Below are positions 45,660 through 54,900 of a DNA stretch of 64,000 bases, in pieces (the stretch's first letter is position 1; each line of letters begins with the position of its first letter). Source of the DNA: DATAEK01 sp036258055 (lineage in GTDB: Bacteria; Acidobacteriota; Vicinamibacteria; Vicinamibacterales; 2-12-FULL-66-21); NCBI GenBank assembly GCA_036258055.1, contig DATAEK010000067.1, positions 1-64,000 on the forward strand. Direction: 5' to 3'. A program made the position numbers and the translations under genes. The notes beneath the pieces are model-generated. The model had not been told where the DNA came from. It did not search any database and was given only the letters and a program-made list of their open reading frames with translations.

Positions 45660-46346
45660 GTGACCGGAGCCACTCCACGCTCGCAGGAGGTCGTGCCGCA
45701 GCTGGTGGACGCGATCCGCATGCTGACGCGTGCGGACATGATGGACCACAGCGGGCACGGCAGCGCCAGGCGGGATGCCGGTTCCTTCTACATCAACTCG
45801 GGTGCGTCCGTGCGCGGCTCCCTCACCGAGCGGGACATCGTCGCCGTGGACCTCGACGGCGTTTTGATCGAGGGAAGCGCACAGCCTCCGCTCGAGTTCC
45901 CACTGCACGCCGAGATCTATCGGGCACGCCCAGACGTCCACGCCGTGATGCACACGCACCCCCGATGGTCGACCTTCCTGACCATGGTGGGCGCTCCCTA
46001 CCAGCCGGTGTTTGGGCAAGGTGCGCTGCTCGGCGACGTGCCGGTCATGGACTCGCCGATGTCGGTGAACTCGCGCCAAATGGGGGAGCGCCTGGTAGCG
46101 ACCCTCGGACAGGGTCACGCCGTGCTCCTCAAATCGCACGGCGCCGCGATCGTGGGTGCGAACGTCGTCGAGGCTTTCGTGCTCGCCGCCTACATCGAGG
46201 AAAACGCGTACCGCCAGTACATGGCGATGCAGATCGGGTCACCGTACGTCTTCAGCGACGCAGAGCGGCAGATCTGCCGCCAGCGGCTCTGGACTGCCAG
46301 CCTCTTCCAGAAGGTCTGGGAGCATTACCGCTCGAAGTTGGCGTAG
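45660..46346 (+). CDS. Class II aldolase/adducin family protein, copy 2
   Basis: 228 residues from GTG 45660; the ribosome site is weak. Class II aldolase fold with metal ligands: MMDHSGHGSARR, PLEFPLHAEIYRARPDVHAV, THPRWSTFLTM (MHTHP supplies two His) and LLKSHGAAIVGAN (third His). It is shorter than copy 1 (24193-24939). In phthalate clusters of Gram-positive bacteria proteins of this fold are reported as 3,4-dihydroxyphthalate decarboxylases. Here it could be that or a true aldolase for a ring-cleavage product. Confidence 0.8.
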   Translation: MTGATPRSQEVVPQLVDAIRMLTRADMMDHSGHGSARRDAGSFYINSGASVRGSLTERDIVAVDLDGVLIEGSAQPPLEFPLHAEIYRARPDVHAVMHTHPRWSTFLTMVGAPYQPVFGQGALLGDVPVMDSPMSVNSRQMGERLVATLGQGHAVLLKSHGAAIVGANVVEAFVLAAYIEENAYRQYMAMQIGSPYVFSDAERQICRQRLWTASLFQKVWEHYRSKLA

Positions 46347-46377
46347 CGGCCGGGGCTCGGCGCTCGGGACCATTCAA

Positions 46378-46388
46378 TGGTCAGACCT
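46378..46388. promoter_or_regulatory. Putative GntR/FadR-type operator, site E
   Basis: TGGTCAGACCT in the context TCAATGGTCAGACCTAGCC, 35 bp before the first beta-propeller gene. Confidence 0.65.
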
Positions 46389-46410
46389 AGCCTCGCCACC
46401 CCCGGTGCGC

Positions 46411-46416
46411 TAAGAT
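46411..46416 (+). promoter_or_regulatory. -10-like box directly before the beta-propeller operon
   Basis: TAAGAT six bases before the GTG at 46423. If used, the mRNA would be leaderless or nearly so. Confidence 0.35.
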
Positions 46417-46422
46417 CCCACC

Positions 46423-48564
46423 GTGCGAAGACATCTCGCCTGCCTTCCACTCGTCCTCTTGGTGTCGGTGACCGCCGGCCACCACCGCCATCCCATGGCG
46501 GCCACGGTTGGCGAGCTCGTGAAGTCGGAGCCCATGGACGTCTGCGTGATGACCGCCGACGACATCCGGGCGCAGCGTCGAGTCGAGCAGACCGTCGTCA
46601 CCTCTCAGGGCAAGTCGTTCATCCAGCCCGTCCGCAAGATCCGCGATGCGTATCCGTCGTTCGCTGCGGTCGCGGTCGACATGACGCGCGACGAAGCGGT
46701 CTTCACCGACGAGAATCTGTTCCAGGTCCTCGTGTACGACCGGACGGAGAACACCCCAGCCGGTGTCCCCGCGAGCAAGCCCAAGCGGGTCATCGTCGGC
46801 GAGAAGACGAACATCGAATTTCAATCCGGCGTCTACGTCGACCAGAAGACCGGCGAGATCTACGCGGCGAACAACGACACGCGCGACACGCTGGTGGTTT
46901 TCAAGCAAGGCGCGTCAGGTGACGTCGCACCCATCCGTCAGGTCGAGACGCCGCACGGCACGTTCGGCGCCCTCGTAGATGAGTTGCACGGCGAGCTGTT
47001 CATGACCGAACAGCACGACAGCGCGATCGTCGTCTATCGCAAGGACGCCACGGAGGAAGAGTCGCCCGTCCGATTCCTGCAGGGTGTCAGGACGGGGCTG
47101 CAGGATCCGCACGGCATCGCACTGGATCCCAAAGACGACGTCATCTTCGTCGCCAACTACGGCTACACGCACGACGTTGCCCTCACCGACAAGCCGAAGA
47201 CCGGAGTGAACCAGGCGGGGAATAACGACGGAAAGACGAACTGGCCGCTCGGCCGTCAGTTCGCGGTGCCCGGATCGGGCACGATCAATCCCCCCTCGAT
47301 TACGGTCTACGCGCGGTCTGCAGCCGGCGATGCCGCGCCACTGCGAAAGATTCAGGGGCCGGACACCGGCTTGAACTGGCCGACCGGGCTGGCCTTCGAC
47401 CCGGTCGCGCGCGAGCTGTTCGTGGCCAACGACGCCGCGCACGAGATCCTCGTCTTCGATGCATCGGCCAGCGGGAACGCGAAACCCGTCCGGCGATTGA
47501 AGGGGCAGAAAACCAGGCTGGCGAACCCGACCAGCGTCTTCGCCGACACGAAGAACCGCGAGCTCTGGGTCGCGAACTTCGGCGGCCATTCGGCCACGGT
47601 CTACGACATCTCCGCATCAGGCGACGCGGCGCCCAAACGCATCATCCGCAACGCACCCGAGGGCACGCCGTCGCTGATGATCGGCAATCCCGGCGCGGTT
47701 GGCTACGACTCCAAACGCGAGACGCTCCTCGTTCCGAATTGAGTCGCGCATCCGCAGATTGCGGTGTTCGCCAGGACGGCGGACGGACAGGCGGAACGGC
47801 TCAGGGCGATTGAAGGGCAGAAGACACTCCTCGGTCGTACGATGCACGCGATCGCGTACGACGAAATCCACGACGAGATCTACGTCACGCAGCAGTTCGG
47901 CCAGGGCATCCTCGTATTCCGCGGATCGGCGGGCGGGGAAGAGCCACCCGTTCGGGTGCTCAACGGATCGAAGACACAGCTCATCGCGCCCGACCGGCTC
48001 GCGATCGACGCGGTGCACGACGAGATCTACGTCCCTGAAGGGGTGAAGATCCTCGTGTATCCGCGTACTGCCAACGGCGACGTTGCACCCATCCGCGTGA
48101 TCACCGGTCCTGACACGGGTATCGGCGCGACGCGCGCGGTCGCGATCGATCCGGACCGCAACCTGATTGTCGCCGCCACGCAGGCGTGGGATGACGACGG
48201 CGTGGGGCGCGGGGAGGGATCGGATCTGCGAATCTTCCCGCGGCTGGCCAACGGCAATGTCAAGCCGCTGCGGGTGATCTCGGGACTTCGCGGGATGGGC
48301 AACCTCGCCATCCACTCGCCCACGGGACACGTCCTGTCGATGCAGACGCGGTACATCGGCGTCTGGCATATCGACGACGACGGGAAGGTGCCGCCGCGTT
48401 TCACGATCGGCGGTCCGAGCGGAGTCCTGAGGGCGGGGCGCGGCCTGGCGCTCGATCCGAAGAATCAGGCGGTGATCGCGTCCGACAAGGAATTGAACGC
48501 CGTGATGACCTTCAACGTCCCGGAGGTCTTCGCGTCGACCACAACCAGTCCATCGGGTCGCTAG
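46423..48564 (+). CDS. Exported beta-propeller protein with in-frame UGA (putative selenoprotein), paralogue 1
   Basis: Read through the TGA at 47740-47742 this is one 713-residue protein; conventional calling stops at residue 439. A signal peptide (MRRHLACLPLVLLVSVTAG) is followed by NHL/YVTN-like repeats of the type ELFVAND ... VFDASASGNAKPVRR on both sides of the TGA. The TGA falls inside a repeat: LLVPN-[UGA]-VAHPQIAVFARTADG aligns with a normal blade, so termination would cut a blade in half. The downstream part is in the same frame and has no Shine-Dalgarno sequence or nearby good start. Outside the signal peptide the only Cys is Cys41 (EPMDVCVM). Paralogue 2 has the same layout. Site E precedes it. 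The alternative is a nonsense mutation, which the matching stop in paralogue 2 makes unlikely. Confidence 0.75.
47740..47784 (+). promoter_or_regulatory. Candidate UGA-recoding (SECIS-like) element, paralogue 1
   Basis: TGA followed by hairpin 1, CCGCA-GAT-TGCGG (47752-47764), loop 14 nt after the TGA, and hairpin 2, TTCGCC-AGGAC-GGCGGA (47767-47783), loop 30 nt after the TGA. Both hairpins have counterparts at identical positions in paralogue 2 with compensatory changes. G residues in the apical loop fit the bacterial SECIS pattern. Confidence 0.55.
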
Positions 48565-48585
48565 TCGGTCGGAAGGGGGAACGCG

Positions 48586-50883
48586 GTGATCAAAGGCTTC
48601 GTCGCAGCGCTGATCGGGCTGCTGGTCCTGTTCCTGCCGGGCCTCAGGCAGGAAACGATTGCAGCGAAGACCGCGGTGCAGCTGCTCAAGTCTACCGAGC
48701 CGTCGGAAATCTGCCTGATGCCCTCGGCGGACGCCCGGTATCAGAATCAATCGGCGCCGGTTCAAGGCCGTCGTGGCGGTTCTGCGGCGGCGCCGCAGCC
48801 GGACACGCCGCCAGGCGTGATGCCCGCCGGCTGGCCGGGCAGGGAAGTGCCCGGCGGTGACGTGCGGCCCGCGCGCATGGTCTACGACCCCAACGCCATC
48901 TTCAACGGGATGGGCATCGATCCGCAGAACGGGATCGTCGTGTTCAGCGACGAGAACCGCGGATCCCTGCTGTCGTACGACCTCACGTCCGGAGGGCAGG
49001 CCACGGCGACGACCGAACCGCGTCGGCATGTCGTCGGCGGGAAGGTCGGGCTCGGCTTCATCGCCGGGGTGGCGCTCGATCCGATCCGGCGGGAGATCTA
49101 CACCGTCAACAACGATGGCGGCGGGCTCGTCGTCCACCCGTACGACGCACACGGCGACGTCGCGCCGATCCGCAGGCTCACGGTTCCGCACCAGTCCTGG
49201 GGCTTGTCGCTCGACCTGGTGAACGACGAGCTCGCGGTCACCAGCCAGCAATATCAGGGCATCTCGATCTTCAAGCGCACGGCGTCGCACACGGATCGTC
49301 CGATTCGTACGATCCGCGGCACCGAAACGCAGCTCGCGGATCCGCACGGCGTGTTCCTGGACGCGGCCAGCGACGAGGTGTTCGCCGCCAATCACGGCAA
49401 CTGGACCGAGATGCGAACCTACTCCGCTGACGGTCCGCCGCTTCTGCCTGGCGAGTACATTCCAGGCCGGTTCGAGAAGCCCTCGATTCGCGTCTACCGG
49501 GCGTCGTCGAACGGTAACGTCCCGCCGATCCGGACCCTTCAGGGTCCGCAGACACGGCTGGCCTGGCCGATGGGCATCACCGTGGACGACGAGGCGAAGG
49601 AGCTGGCGGTCGCCAACTACGGCACCGATCAGATTCTGGTGTTTGCGAAGAATGCGTCCGGCGACGCCGCGCCCCTGCGCGTCATCGGCGGCAGCAAGAC
49701 AAGCATCGTCGGTCCGGTGGCGGTTGGGATCGATCGGAAGAACGATGAGATGTGGGTGGCGAACTACGGCGAGCACACGGCCGTGGTGTTCGATCGCACC
49801 GCCAGCGGCAACGTGGCGCCGAAACGGATCATCCGGAATGCTCCGGCCGGCACGCCGACGAGCGGTTTCACGAATGCGTCCGCGGCAGCCTACGACAGCA
49901 AGCGCGATCAGCTGCTGGTCCCGAATTGAGTAAGCGTCCCGAGGATCTCGGGATTTGCCAGGCTGGCAAACGGAAACGTCACGCCGGATCGCATCATCGA
50001 AGGTCAGAACACGAATCTGAGCCGGACCATGCACGGCCTCGCCTACGACGAGCTGCACGACGAGATCGTCGTGCCGGTCGCGCTATCGGGGGCGGTGCTC
50101 GTGTTCCGCGGCGGCGCGAAGGGCGACGAGCCTCCGCTGCGCGTAATTCAGGGCAGCAAGACCGGGATGATCCGGCCGCAGACGGTCGAGGTCGATCCCG
50201 TGCACAACGAGATCGTCGCGGCGGACTCGAGCTCGCGCGCGATCCTCATCTACTCCCGTACGGCGAACGGCGACGTCGAGCCGCTGCGCAAGATCGGCGG
50301 GTCGAAGACGCTCTTCCGCGACATCATCGGCATCGCCATCGATCCAGTGCGGAACCTGATCTACGCCTCGACGCGGTCGACCGATGGCTTCTCGGGCATC
50401 CTCACGTTCGATCGAATGGCCAACGGCGACGTCGCGCCGATCAGAAAAATCGGCGGACCGATGACGGGCGCGCTGGGGCGGTTCCGTCAGCTGAAAGTGG
50501 ATACGGAGCGGGGCATGGTGTACCTCGCCGTGCAGGACTCCCGCCCGATGGCGCCGACACCGCAGAAAGCCGCGGACCTCTACACCAACGAGGCTTCGCT
50601 CAAGAAGCTGCGAGCGCTCGACGATCGCGACGAAGATGCGCCGCGCGATCTCTTCGGGACCGCCGGCTTCATCGCCGCCTGGCGCGCGGAGGACGACGGT
50701 AACGTGCCGCCGCGGTTCATCATCAGGGGACCGTCAGTGGGAGCCGCCGGCTTCGCGGGGGTGGCGTTCGATGCCAAGCGCGGCGAAGTCTACGGGGTGT
50801 CTGGTGAGCTGAACGGATACGTGGCCTGGATCGTCCCGCAGTTCTTCAGTAAGCCGAAGAGTGGATCGACGGCGGGGCAGTGA
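48586..50883 (+). CDS. Exported beta-propeller protein with in-frame UGA (putative selenoprotein), paralogue 2
   Basis: 765 residues if read through the TGA at 49927-49929 (codon 448). GTG start with GGAAGGGGGA upstream, 21 bp after paralogue 1, so the two form an operon. Signal peptide MIKGFVAALIGLLVLFLPG, then a Gln/Pro-rich insert (RYQNQSAPVQGRRGG) and NHL-like blades on both sides of the TGA. The junction LLVPN-[UGA]-VSVPRISGFARLANG matches paralogue 1 residue for residue in spacing. The only Cys is Cys43 (EPSEICLM), equivalent to Cys41 of paralogue 1. The downstream half alone lacks a signal peptide and a credible start. It is probably periplasmic or extracellular. Function unknown; a redox or metal-binding role for the Cys/UGA pair is an inference. 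Confidence 0.75.
49927..49970 (+). promoter_or_regulatory. Candidate UGA-recoding (SECIS-like) element, paralogue 2
   Basis: TGA followed by hairpin 1, TCCCGAG-GAT-CTCGGGA (49937-49953), a perfect 7-bp stem with loop 14 nt after the TGA, and hairpin 2, TTTGCCA-GGC-TGGCAAA (49954-49970), again a perfect 7-bp stem. Stem positions differ from paralogue 1 in a pair-preserving way. Confidence 0.6.
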
Positions 50884-50932
50884 CAAGGTTCTAGGGGTTC
50901 TAGAACCCTAGAACCCTTCGAACCCTAGAACC
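50884..50932. terminator. Palindromic GGTTCTAG repeat between convergent genes
   Basis: GGTTCTAGGGGTTCTAG is followed by its complement (CTAGAACCCTAGAACC) and a further GAACCCTAGAACC. It can fold into a hairpin between the propeller operon and the GntR gene and probably acts as a bidirectional terminator. It is a member of the GGTTCTA family. Confidence 0.55.
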
Positions 50933-50945
50933 GCGCCCGAGGTGC

Positions 50946-51743
50946 CTACCGTCTGCGCCCGTTCGCGGCCACCCGTGCCCGTGCAGGTGCGGGGCTCACA
51001 TCAGGACCGCACAGGTGGTTGCGGCCCTCGAGCTTTCGCATCGTCCGCCCCACGCGACCCTGAATATCGCCGACGTGTTTGACCATCAGCGTGTAGGCGG
51101 CCTGGTCCTCGTGTTTGCGGATGGCGTCGAAGAGCTGCCGGTGATATTCGCAGTTCTTGCGGCGATGCCGGGCCCGGACTTTGGCGTCCAGCGTCGAGAC
51201 CGATTTCGCTGTCAGATCGGCCAGCGCGTTCATGAGCACGACCAGCGGCAGATTGTGCGCGCAGTCGGCGATGGCGCGATGGAACTGACCGGCCGTTCCG
51301 CCCGAATCCGCGGCGGCACGCTTCACCTCTTCCTCTTCCTGAATCAGCACCCGTTCGAGCTTGGCGATGTCCTCCGGTCGCGCGCGGAGCGCCGCGAGCC
51401 TGGCGATGGGCGGCTCGATCAGCATGCGCGCTTCGGTCAGCTCCTTGTGCGAGGTCTTGCCCAGGCCGAGGACGAGTGAGAGCGAACGACGGACCGGTTC
51501 GTGATCGAACTTTTGAATGAATGCGCCGCCTTCGGCCCCGCGTCGAATGTGGAGCAGCCCCTGCTCCTCGAGCGATCGATACGCCTCCCTCACCGAGACC
51601 CGGCTGGTTTTGAACTGCCGCGCCATCTCCCGCTCGGCGGGGAGCTTGTGCCCCTCGACCAGCCTGCCGTTCGAGATTTGTTTCTTGATGCGCCTGACGA
51701 TGATTTCTGACGTGCGGCCCACTGGGCCGGATCTTTCCAACAT
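50946..51743 (-). CDS. GntR-family transcriptional regulator, FadR/FCD subfamily
   Basis: 265 residues from ATG 51743; the frame is open further upstream but homology starts here. The N-terminal winged helix (residues about 10-75: SEIIVRRIKKQISNGRLVEG, LPAEREMARQFKTSRVSVRE, LLHIRRGAEGGAFIQ) is followed by an all-helical FCD ligand domain with metal-site-type residues (FHRAIADCAHN, EYHRQLFDAIRKHE, KHVGDIQ). FCD regulators bind small organic acids and recognise TGGTNNNACC-type palindromes. The eight such sites in this window make it the leading candidate for their regulator. No perfect copy was found at its own promoter. Confidence 0.9.
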   Translation of the reverse strand: MLERSGPVGRTSEIIVRRIKKQISNGRLVEGHKLPAEREMARQFKTSRVSVREAYRSLEEQGLLHIRRGAEGGAFIQKFDHEPVRRSLSLVLGLGKTSHKELTEARMLIEPPIARLAALRARPEDIAKLERVLIQEEEEVKRAAADSGGTAGQFHRAIADCAHNLPLVVLMNALADLTAKSVSTLDAKVRARHRRKNCEYHRQLFDAIRKHEDQAAYTLMVKHVGDIQGRVGRTMRKLEGRNHLCGPDVSPAPARARVAANGRRR

Positions 51744-51939
51744 GGGTGCATTCTCCCGGACGCCGGGAAGGAGCGTCAATCGCGACCTCCTCTGCCCGAC
51801 GTCGTGTGAGTTTCCGCCGGGAGCACTGTGGACCCCGGCAACGCCTCCGTTGCGTACCGCGCCGGGCAGCGAGCGGAGAGAACGGCCGCCGCATCCCGCT
51901 CGACCGAGCGGGATGCGGCGCATCGTACCGTTCCGAGTC

Positions 51940-54900
51940 TCAGAACGTCAGCTTGAAGCCGAGCTGTATCTGCCGGGCCGGTGTTGACGTCCTCGTGATC
52001 CGTCCCGCCTGCGGATTACGCACACCGCCGGCGTCAAAAATGGTCGAACCCGGCAGACCCAGGTTGACCCAGTTGAACGCGTTGAACGCTTCGAGGCGGA
52101 ACTGCGCGTTCAACCGGCCGAACCGCTGGTTCTTGAAGATCGACAGGTCGGCAACCTTCAGGCCCGGTCCACGGAGCGAGTTCCGCGTCGCGTTGCCGAA
52201 GACGCCCGGCGCCGGCAAGCTGTAGATCGACGGATCGAACCACTGATCGGTGGTGTGCGGGTAGTTCACTTCACCGTTGACGTTCGGCTTCTGCAGACCC
52301 GTGTCGCTCTGCCTGTCGCCAACCTGATCGTACGATTCGAACGGCGTGAACGGCAGCCCGCTCGAGAACTGCGCGACGCCGCCGATCTGCCATCCCTGGA
52401 GCAGTGCCCCCTTGAAGCCAGTCGCCCCTTGACCGAAAGGCAGCACGTAGACGGCATTGACCACGAGGGTGTGGCGGATGTCGAAGCTGGATGGGCCGTA
52501 TTCGTACTCAGGATCCCACCAGTCGGTCGCGCTGCCGGCGCCGTTGTCGAAGTCGGAGCCGCCGATCTGACCGCCGGACCAGGTGTCATTCGAGTTGCCG
52601 TAGGTGTACGAGATCTGACCCTGCCAGCCGCTCGAATACCGCTTGTTCAAGCTGACCGTCGCTCCGTTGTAGAGCGAGCGTGCTTCGTTGATGCGCGTGC
52701 GGATGCGGCCCCAGCTCGGGTAGCGCAGCGTCGCTCCCGGCACCAGCCGCTTGACGCCGTCCGCGCCGGTCTCGGACGGCACGTTGTTCGGGTCGCCATA
52801 GAAGGGCAGGTTATGCCCCTTCGATCCGATGTAGCCGACTTCCGCGACCATGTTGTGGCCGAGATCGCGGTCGAAGTGCACATGCCACTGTTCTGTATAT
52901 GGCTGCTTCTCGTCGTAGAAGATGAACTCGGACCGCTTCTGCACCGTGGCGGGATTGACCCCGGCCTCGAGCACCGGAATCATGCCCGGCCCGAACACCG
53001 GTGGATTCCGGATGTCCACGCCCGCGAAGTACGGGTAGATGCGGAACGTCGTGCCGCGATAGAAGGAGGTGGTCAGCGGCTGATAGAAGAGACCGTACCC
53101 GGCCTTGACCGTCATCTTCGTGTCGCCTCTGGGGTTCCAGGCGACGCCGAGGCGCGGCGCGAAGCTCTTCTTCGAGGGGTTCTTGAACATCGGCGTTCCC
53201 GGCGTGATGCCATCCGGCCTTGTGTTCAGGTCGTTCAGATCCAGCAGTCCAGCGACTTTCCCGCTCAACTCCTTCGGATCGGTCACGAAGTCGTAGCGGA
53301 GTCCGTACTGCAGGCTCAGGTGATTCGACGCGCGCCAGTCGTCTTGAACGAAGAACGCGTTGTACCACTGCCGCATCTCACGGAACGTATCGGTGCCGGG
53401 CAGGTTGCCGGTGAACCGGTCGGCCTGCGCGGTGCCGCTGCCCTGAAGTGTCAGGAACTGCCGCACGTTCGTGAAACGGAACGTCCCGCCGTAGCGCGAG
53501 AAGGAGAACCCGTCGAACTGGTAGTTCTGGAGGTCGAAGCCCGTCTTGACAACGTGCGAGCCCTTGTTCCAGGTCAGCGTATCGGAGATCTGGTAGACGT
53601 CCTGCGTGTAGTCGACGGGCGTCGTGGCGATCGAGCCGGCGGTCGAGACGCCGGTGATGTCGATCGCGCCGAAGTGCGGATCCGTCGAGAAGTACAGCGA
53701 CTGCGGGATGTCGATCGTGGGAAGCAGGTCGTCCGTACGCGCCGTCTTGTTGGCTGCGAACCGGAGCACGTTCAGGAAGTTCGAGCTGAACAGATGCTGG
53801 TTCTGCGCCGTGAAGTACCGCGTGTTGGTCGTGGTGTGCTCGAAGAACAGCGGGTGCGACTGCGAAAGCACCGTCTTCGAATCGTCGCGCGACCACCGCA
53901 CGAGCAACGTGTCGGCCTTCCCGAGGTTGTAGTCGAACTTCACGACACCGAACTTCTCGTCGGTCGGATCCTGATGCGAGTGCAGCAGTTCGGCCGTGCC
54001 ATTGCCGAAGTCCTGGCCATCCGGAATCGGGAACAGCAGGTCGAGATACGGCCGCGTCGTCGGGTTGACGCCGACGTTGACCAGCTGGCCGCCGGAGGGA
54101 ACGATGCCCTGGTGCGCGAGGGCGTTGGGCAGGGTGGCACGCTGGGTCACAGCGTTACGTTCCCGGAGCTGCTCGTACGATCCGAAGTAGAACAGTTTGT
54201 TCGTGACGATCGGTCCGCCGAACGTACCGCCGAACTGATCGCGCTGGAACGGCGGCAGGTCGCCGCTCGCGAAGAAGTTCCGGGAATCGAGCGCGTCATC
54301 GCGGTGGAACTCGAAGACGGATCCGCGGAGCTGATTGGTGCCCGACTTCGTCACCGTGCTCATGACGCCGCCGGCCGCGCGGCCGAACTCCGCGCTGTAG
54401 CCGTGCGTCTGCACGCTGAATTCCTGAACCGTGTCCACGCCGAGCAGGACGCCCGACAAGCTCGAGGGCGCTTTGTCCGAGATATCGGCGATGTTGGTGC
54501 CGTCCATCAGGTAACCGGTCTGCTCGGGGCGCGCGCCGCCGATCGCCAGCTGCGTGGAACCGAAGCCGCCGGTGAAGTCCTTGGCAGTCGCTCGGCTGGT
54601 GATGACGCCGGGCTGCAGCGTGGCGAGCTGCATGAAGCTCCGGCCGTTCAGCGGGAGCTCGGAAATCTGGCGGGTGGTTACGACGCCGCCGGCGGTGGTC
54701 GAACCGATCGACACGTTGCTGGTTTCGCCAGCGACGGTGACCTGTTCCTCGATGCCGCCGACTTTCATCTCGACGTCGACGAGCAGATCCTTGCCGATGG
54801 CGACGGTGAGCTCATCGCGCACCACTGGCCGGAACCCCTGCAACTGCGCGGTTACCTGGTACGGGCCGGGCGACAGGTTCAGTACGCGGTACCGACCGTG

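Noticed and set aside
47764..48564. Second half of beta-propeller 1 as an independent gene starting at GTG 47764
   Set aside because: No Shine-Dalgarno sequence, no signal peptide, start in the middle of a propeller blade, and the same split in the paralogue.
46423..50883. Simple pseudogene explanation for the TGA codons
   Set aside because: Both frames are otherwise intact, and identical stop positions with paired hairpins in two diverged paralogues do not fit random decay; kept only as the null hypothesis.
51700..51760. An operator copy at the GntR gene itself (GGGCCGGATC)
   Set aside because: Too far from the TGGTCNGACC consensus; autoregulation is not supported by the sequence.
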